Of a stretch of 33,643 nt of DNA, positions 31,120 through 33,643 are shown in pieces. The position numbers and the translations under genes were made by a program. Each line of letters starts with the position of its first letter. The first letter of the stretch is position 1. The DNA is taken from positions 1-33,643 of the forward strand of contig NZ_WQDY01000020.1 in assembly GCF_013033355.1 (NCBI RefSeq). Direction: 5' to 3'. The notes below the pieces were generated by a model, which worked only from the letters and a program-made list of their open reading frames with translations, was not told the origin of the DNA and did not search any database. The stretch comes from Ruegeria lacuscaerulensis. Lineage in GTDB: Bacteria; Pseudomonadota; Alphaproteobacteria; Rhodobacterales; Rhodobacteraceae.

Positions 31120-33321
31120 ATGGACGGAAGTGATAACCCCAAAGCAGGCGGATGCCCTGTCATGCACGGCGCAGGAACCCGGTCTAACCGGGACTGGTGG
31201 CCGAACCAGCTGAACCTGTCGATCCTGCATCAGCACGGACCGGCCTCGAATCCGATGGATGCGGATTTCGATTACGCCGAAGCGTTCAAGGCTCTGGACA
31301 TGAAGGCGCTGAAGGAAGACCTCTATGCGCTGATGACGGATTCGCAGGACTGGTGGCCTGCGGACTATGGCCATTACGGCGGGTTCTTCATCCGTATGGC
31401 GTGGCACAGCGCGGGCACCTACCGGACGGCAGATGGCCGTGGCGGTGCTTCGACCGGTAACCAGCGGTTTGCGCCGCTCAACAGCTGGCCGGACAACGGC
31501 AACCTGGATAAAGCGCGCCGTTTGCTGTGGCCGATCAAGCAGAAATACGGCAACCAGATTTCCTGGGCCGACCTGATGATCCTGGCGGGCAACTGTGCCA
31601 TCGAATCCATGGGTGGCAAAACCTTTGGTTTCGCCGGTGGCCGCGAAGATATCTGGGCCCCAGAGGAGGACATCTATTGGGGTTCGGAAACCGAATGGCT
31701 GGCCCCGACGGACAACCCGCATAGCCGTTACTCGGGCGAGCGGGATCTGGAAAACCCACTGGCCGCCGTGCAGATGGGTCTGATCTACGTGAACCCAGAA
31801 GGTCCGGACGGACAGCCCGACGCACTGGCCTCGGGCCGTGATATCCGCGACACCTTCGGTCGTATGGCGATGAATGACGAGGAAACTGTCGCTCTGGTCG
31901 CAGGTGGCCACACCTTTGGTAAGGCCCATGGTGCGGGTGATCCCGATCTGGTCGGTCCCGATCCAGAGGCCGCTCCGATTGAAGAGATGGGCTTTGGCTG
32001 GATTAACAAGTTTGGCTCGGGCAAGGGTGACGACACCACCACCTCGGGGATCGAGGGCGCGTGGACGGCCAACCCCACTAAGTGGGACAACGGCTATTTC
32101 GACCTGCTGTTCGGCTATGACTGGAACCTGACCAAAAGCCCCTCGGGCGCGTGGATCTGGGAGCCGGTGAACGTCAAAGAAGAAGACATGGCCCCGCAAG
32201 CGCATGATCCGTCGAAAAAGGTCAAAACCATGATGACCACCGCCGATATGGCGATGCGCATGGACCCGATCTATGGCCCGATCTCGAAACGCTTCCACGA
32301 AAACCCGGAAGAGTTCGCCGATGCCTTTGCTCGAGCATGGTTCAAGCTGACCCACCGCGATATGGGCCCCCGCTCGGCCTATATCGGTGAAGAGGCCCCG
32401 ACCGAAGAGCTGATCTGGCAGGACAACGTCCCCGCTGTGGATCACGATCTGGTGGATGACGCGGACGTAGCCGACCTGAAAGCCAAGATCGCGGCAACCG
32501 GCCTGTCGGTGCCGGAACTGGTATCGACCGCTTGGGCTTCGGCCTCGACCTTCCGCGGGTCGGACAAGCGCGGTGGTGCCAATGGTGCCCGTATCCGCCT
32601 TGCCCCCCAGAAAGACTGGGATGTGAACGAGCCGATGAAATTGTCCAAGGCGCTGTCCGCGCTCGAGGGTGTTCAGGCCGCGTTCAACGATGCGCAGTCG
32701 GGCGGCAAAAAGGTCTCGCTGGCGGATGTGATCGTTCTGGCCGGTGCCGTAGGTATCGAACAGGCGGCCAAGGCTGGCGGTCAGGATGTCGAGGTTCCGT
32801 TTACTCCGGGCCGCACTGATGCGTCGCAGGACCAGACGGATGTCGATAGCTTTGCTGTGATGGAGCCCATCGCTGATGGTTTCCGCAATTACCAGAAAGG
32901 TGACTATACCGTTTCACCCGAAGAGCTGCTGGTCGACAAAGCCCAGCTGCTGACCCTGTCCGCGCCCGAGATGACAGCACTTGTCGGTGGCCTGCGTGTG
33001 ATGGGTGCCAATTTCGGCGATACCAAGCACGGCGTGTTCACGGATCGGGTTGGGACGCTCAGCACCGACTTCTTCACCAACCTGCTGGACATGAGCACCG
33101 AATGGAAACCCGCAGGCAAGGGTGTCTATGAGGGCCGCGACCGCGCCAGCGGTGAAGTCAAGTGGACCGGTACTCGCGTCGATCTGGTCTTTGGCTCGAA
33201 CTCGCAACTGCGGGCGCTGGCCGAGGTCTATGGCCAGTCCGGGGCCGAAGCCAAGTTCACCGCCGACTTTGTGTCCGCTTGGACCAAGGTGATGAACGCA
33301 GACCGGTTCGACCTGAAATAA
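31120..33321 (+). CDS. katG: Catalase-peroxidase KatG
   Basis: The 733-residue bifunctional haem enzyme removes hydrogen peroxide. The distal triad R92, W95, H96 lies in IRMAWHSAGTYR. The covalent adduct residues W95, Y223 (GLIYVNPEG) and M249 (FGRMAMND) are all present, and the proximal His264 is in AGGHTFGKAHG. The C-terminal duplicated domain without haem is complete, so the length is normal. I chose the ATG at 31120 with GGAG 6 bases upstream; an ATG at 31108 has only GGA directly beside it. CTG-rich codon use suggests high expression. A terminator follows. Confidence 0.98.
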   Translation: MDGSDNPKAGGCPVMHGAGTRSNRDWWPNQLNLSILHQHGPASNPMDADFDYAEAFKALDMKALKEDLYALMTDSQDWWPADYGHYGGFFIRMAWHSAGTYRTADGRGGASTGNQRFAPLNSWPDNGNLDKARRLLWPIKQKYGNQISWADLMILAGNCAIESMGGKTFGFAGGREDIWAPEEDIYWGSETEWLAPTDNPHSRYSGERDLENPLAAVQMGLIYVNPEGPDGQPDALASGRDIRDTFGRMAMNDEETVALVAGGHTFGKAHGAGDPDLVGPDPEAAPIEEMGFGWINKFGSGKGDDTTTSGIEGAWTANPTKWDNGYFDLLFGYDWNLTKSPSGAWIWEPVNVKEEDMAPQAHDPSKKVKTMMTTADMAMRMDPIYGPISKRFHENPEEFADAFARAWFKLTHRDMGPRSAYIGEEAPTEELIWQDNVPAVDHDLVDDADVADLKAKIAATGLSVPELVSTAWASASTFRGSDKRGGANGARIRLAPQKDWDVNEPMKLSKALSALEGVQAAFNDAQSGGKKVSLADVIVLAGAVGIEQAAKAGGQDVEVPFTPGRTDASQDQTDVDSFAVMEPIADGFRNYQKGDYTVSPEELLVDKAQLLTLSAPEMTALVGGLRVMGANFGDTKHGVFTDRVGTLSTDFFTNLLDMSTEWKPAGKGVYEGRDRASGEVKWTGTRVDLVFGSNSQLRALAEVYGQSGAEAKFTADFVSAWTKVMNADRFDLK

Positions 33322-33347
33322 TTAAGACTACCACCACTCACAAAACG

Positions 33348-33380
33348 ACGCCGCGCGGGGGAACTCGGGCGGCGTTTCTT
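33348..33380 (+). terminator. Rho-independent terminator after katG
   Basis: ACGCCGC (33348-33354) pairs with GCGGCGT (33369-33375), followed by TTTCTTTT. It starts 26 bases after the katG stop. Confidence 0.8.
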
Positions 33381-33559
33381 TTGGCTGGATCCAGCAGGCG
33401 TACCAAGCATTGGGTACGATTCCACAGAAAGTGATCGTACTTCAGGATTAAGACGCGTCCATGGTCGGGTATTTGATCCTGTTTGTGAATGTAACTTATT
33501 GTTTTTATTAAGGTCAGGGAGTTTCTTCTGAGAAATGTAAAGTTTTTTCAAAATGGGGG
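33381..33559. other. Noncoding spacer between katG terminator and the edge promoter
   Basis: I see no credible gene here. It holds CTGGATCCAG (33385-33394), an imperfect hairpin CGTACC-N8-GGTACG (33399-33418) with a third CGTAC shortly after, and then an AT-rich stretch up to the promoter (about 33485-33555) that could act as an upstream activating region. Confidence 0.5.
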
Positions 33560-33588
33560 TTGCAGGTCCCAGACCTAATCCGTAAATA
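33560..33588 (+). promoter_or_regulatory. Probable rRNA operon promoter
   Basis: TTGCAG (33560-33565) and TAAATA (33583-33588) are separated by exactly 17 bases, with an AT-rich tract (GTAAAGTTTTTTCAAAA) directly upstream. The CACCGGCGCTG that follows resembles, from memory, the leader of Rhodobacteraceae rRNA operons. The rRNA gene itself would start beyond the right edge. The -10 box has A, not T, at its last position. Confidence 0.6.
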
Positions 33589-33598
33589 CCCCTTCACC

Positions 33599-33643
33599 GG
33601 CGCTGCTGAGGCGGTGCTGGGGCGCTGGAGACGGTGCTGACGG
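33599..33643 (+). repeat. Degenerate GGTGCTG-type repeats in the putative rRNA leader
   Basis: GGCGCTGCTGA, GGCGGTGCTGG, GGCGCTGGAG and ACGGTGCTGA follow each other with a period of about 10-11 bases up to the window edge. They may be part of the transcribed leader or processing region before 16S rRNA. Confidence 0.4.

Noticed and set aside
31042..32445. Long open frame of 467 codons on the minus strand across katG
   Set aside because: It is antisense to an unmistakable katG with all active-site residues. High-GC codon bias often opens the mirror frame, and the product has no recognisable domain.
33228..33551. Minus-strand open frame of 107 codons in the katG to rRNA-promoter spacer
   Set aside because: It runs through the katG terminator and into katG antisense, and the product is a low-complexity basic peptide with no sign of being coding.

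Overview
The window looks like chromosomal DNA of a marine Roseobacter-group alphaproteobacterium (Rhodobacteraceae). The GC content is high, genes are tightly packed with many ATGA start/stop overlaps, and the gene set fits: NDUFA9-like protein, split gltD/gltB glutamate synthase, a Hint-domain protein, a GlxA-type AraC regulator, and an intergenic hairpin block of a type I remember from Roseobacter genomes. The taxonomic call is an inference from content and style; no marker gene is complete here.

Layout. 1-570: left edge with a partial unknown gene, a triple TGGGGGA(C/G)T repeat and a minus-strand tRNA-Leu(CAG) with a recognisable promoter. 569-2356: NDUFA9-like reductase and undecaprenyl-diphosphatase, meeting tail to tail with no gap. 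2588-9007: gltD, a GFA-family zinc protein and gltB, closed by a strong terminator. 9187-14820: a plus-strand run of a Hint-domain protein, mtgA, a glutathione S-transferase, queG and an orphan HyuA-type protein. 14825-16442: msrA/msrB facing a glutathione peroxidase. 16418-18081: a DMT exporter, a small unknown protein and HU. 18212-21474: amn and ade, a two-step adenine nucleotide salvage unit with overlapping genes. 21614-24354: a LysR regulator divergent from an adducin-like class II aldolase homologue and a membrane fatty acid hydroxylase/sterol desaturase homologue, with a 15-bp palindrome between them. 24351-29315: a GlxA/GbdR-like regulator divergent from a translationally coupled operon of acyl-CoA dehydrogenase, NDP-forming acyl-CoA synthetase and CaiD-like hydratase. 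29312-30880: a methyltransferase and a YeeZ-like SDR. 31120-33321: katG, followed by a terminator and then a well-formed promoter at the right edge that probably belongs to an rRNA operon starting just outside the window.

Functional themes are nitrogen assimilation (gltDB), repair of and defence against peroxide and methionine sulfoxide (msrAB, GPx, katG), purine salvage (amn-ade) and a probable carnitine/gamma-butyrobetaine CoA pathway (24.3-29.3 kb). I see no CRISPR array, insertion sequence, transposase or prophage gene. The least explained parts are the LysR/aldolase-like/hydroxylase module, in which the aldolase-like protein lacks the usual catalytic Glu, its junction with the carnitine-type operon, and the GFA gene inside the glutamate synthase operon.
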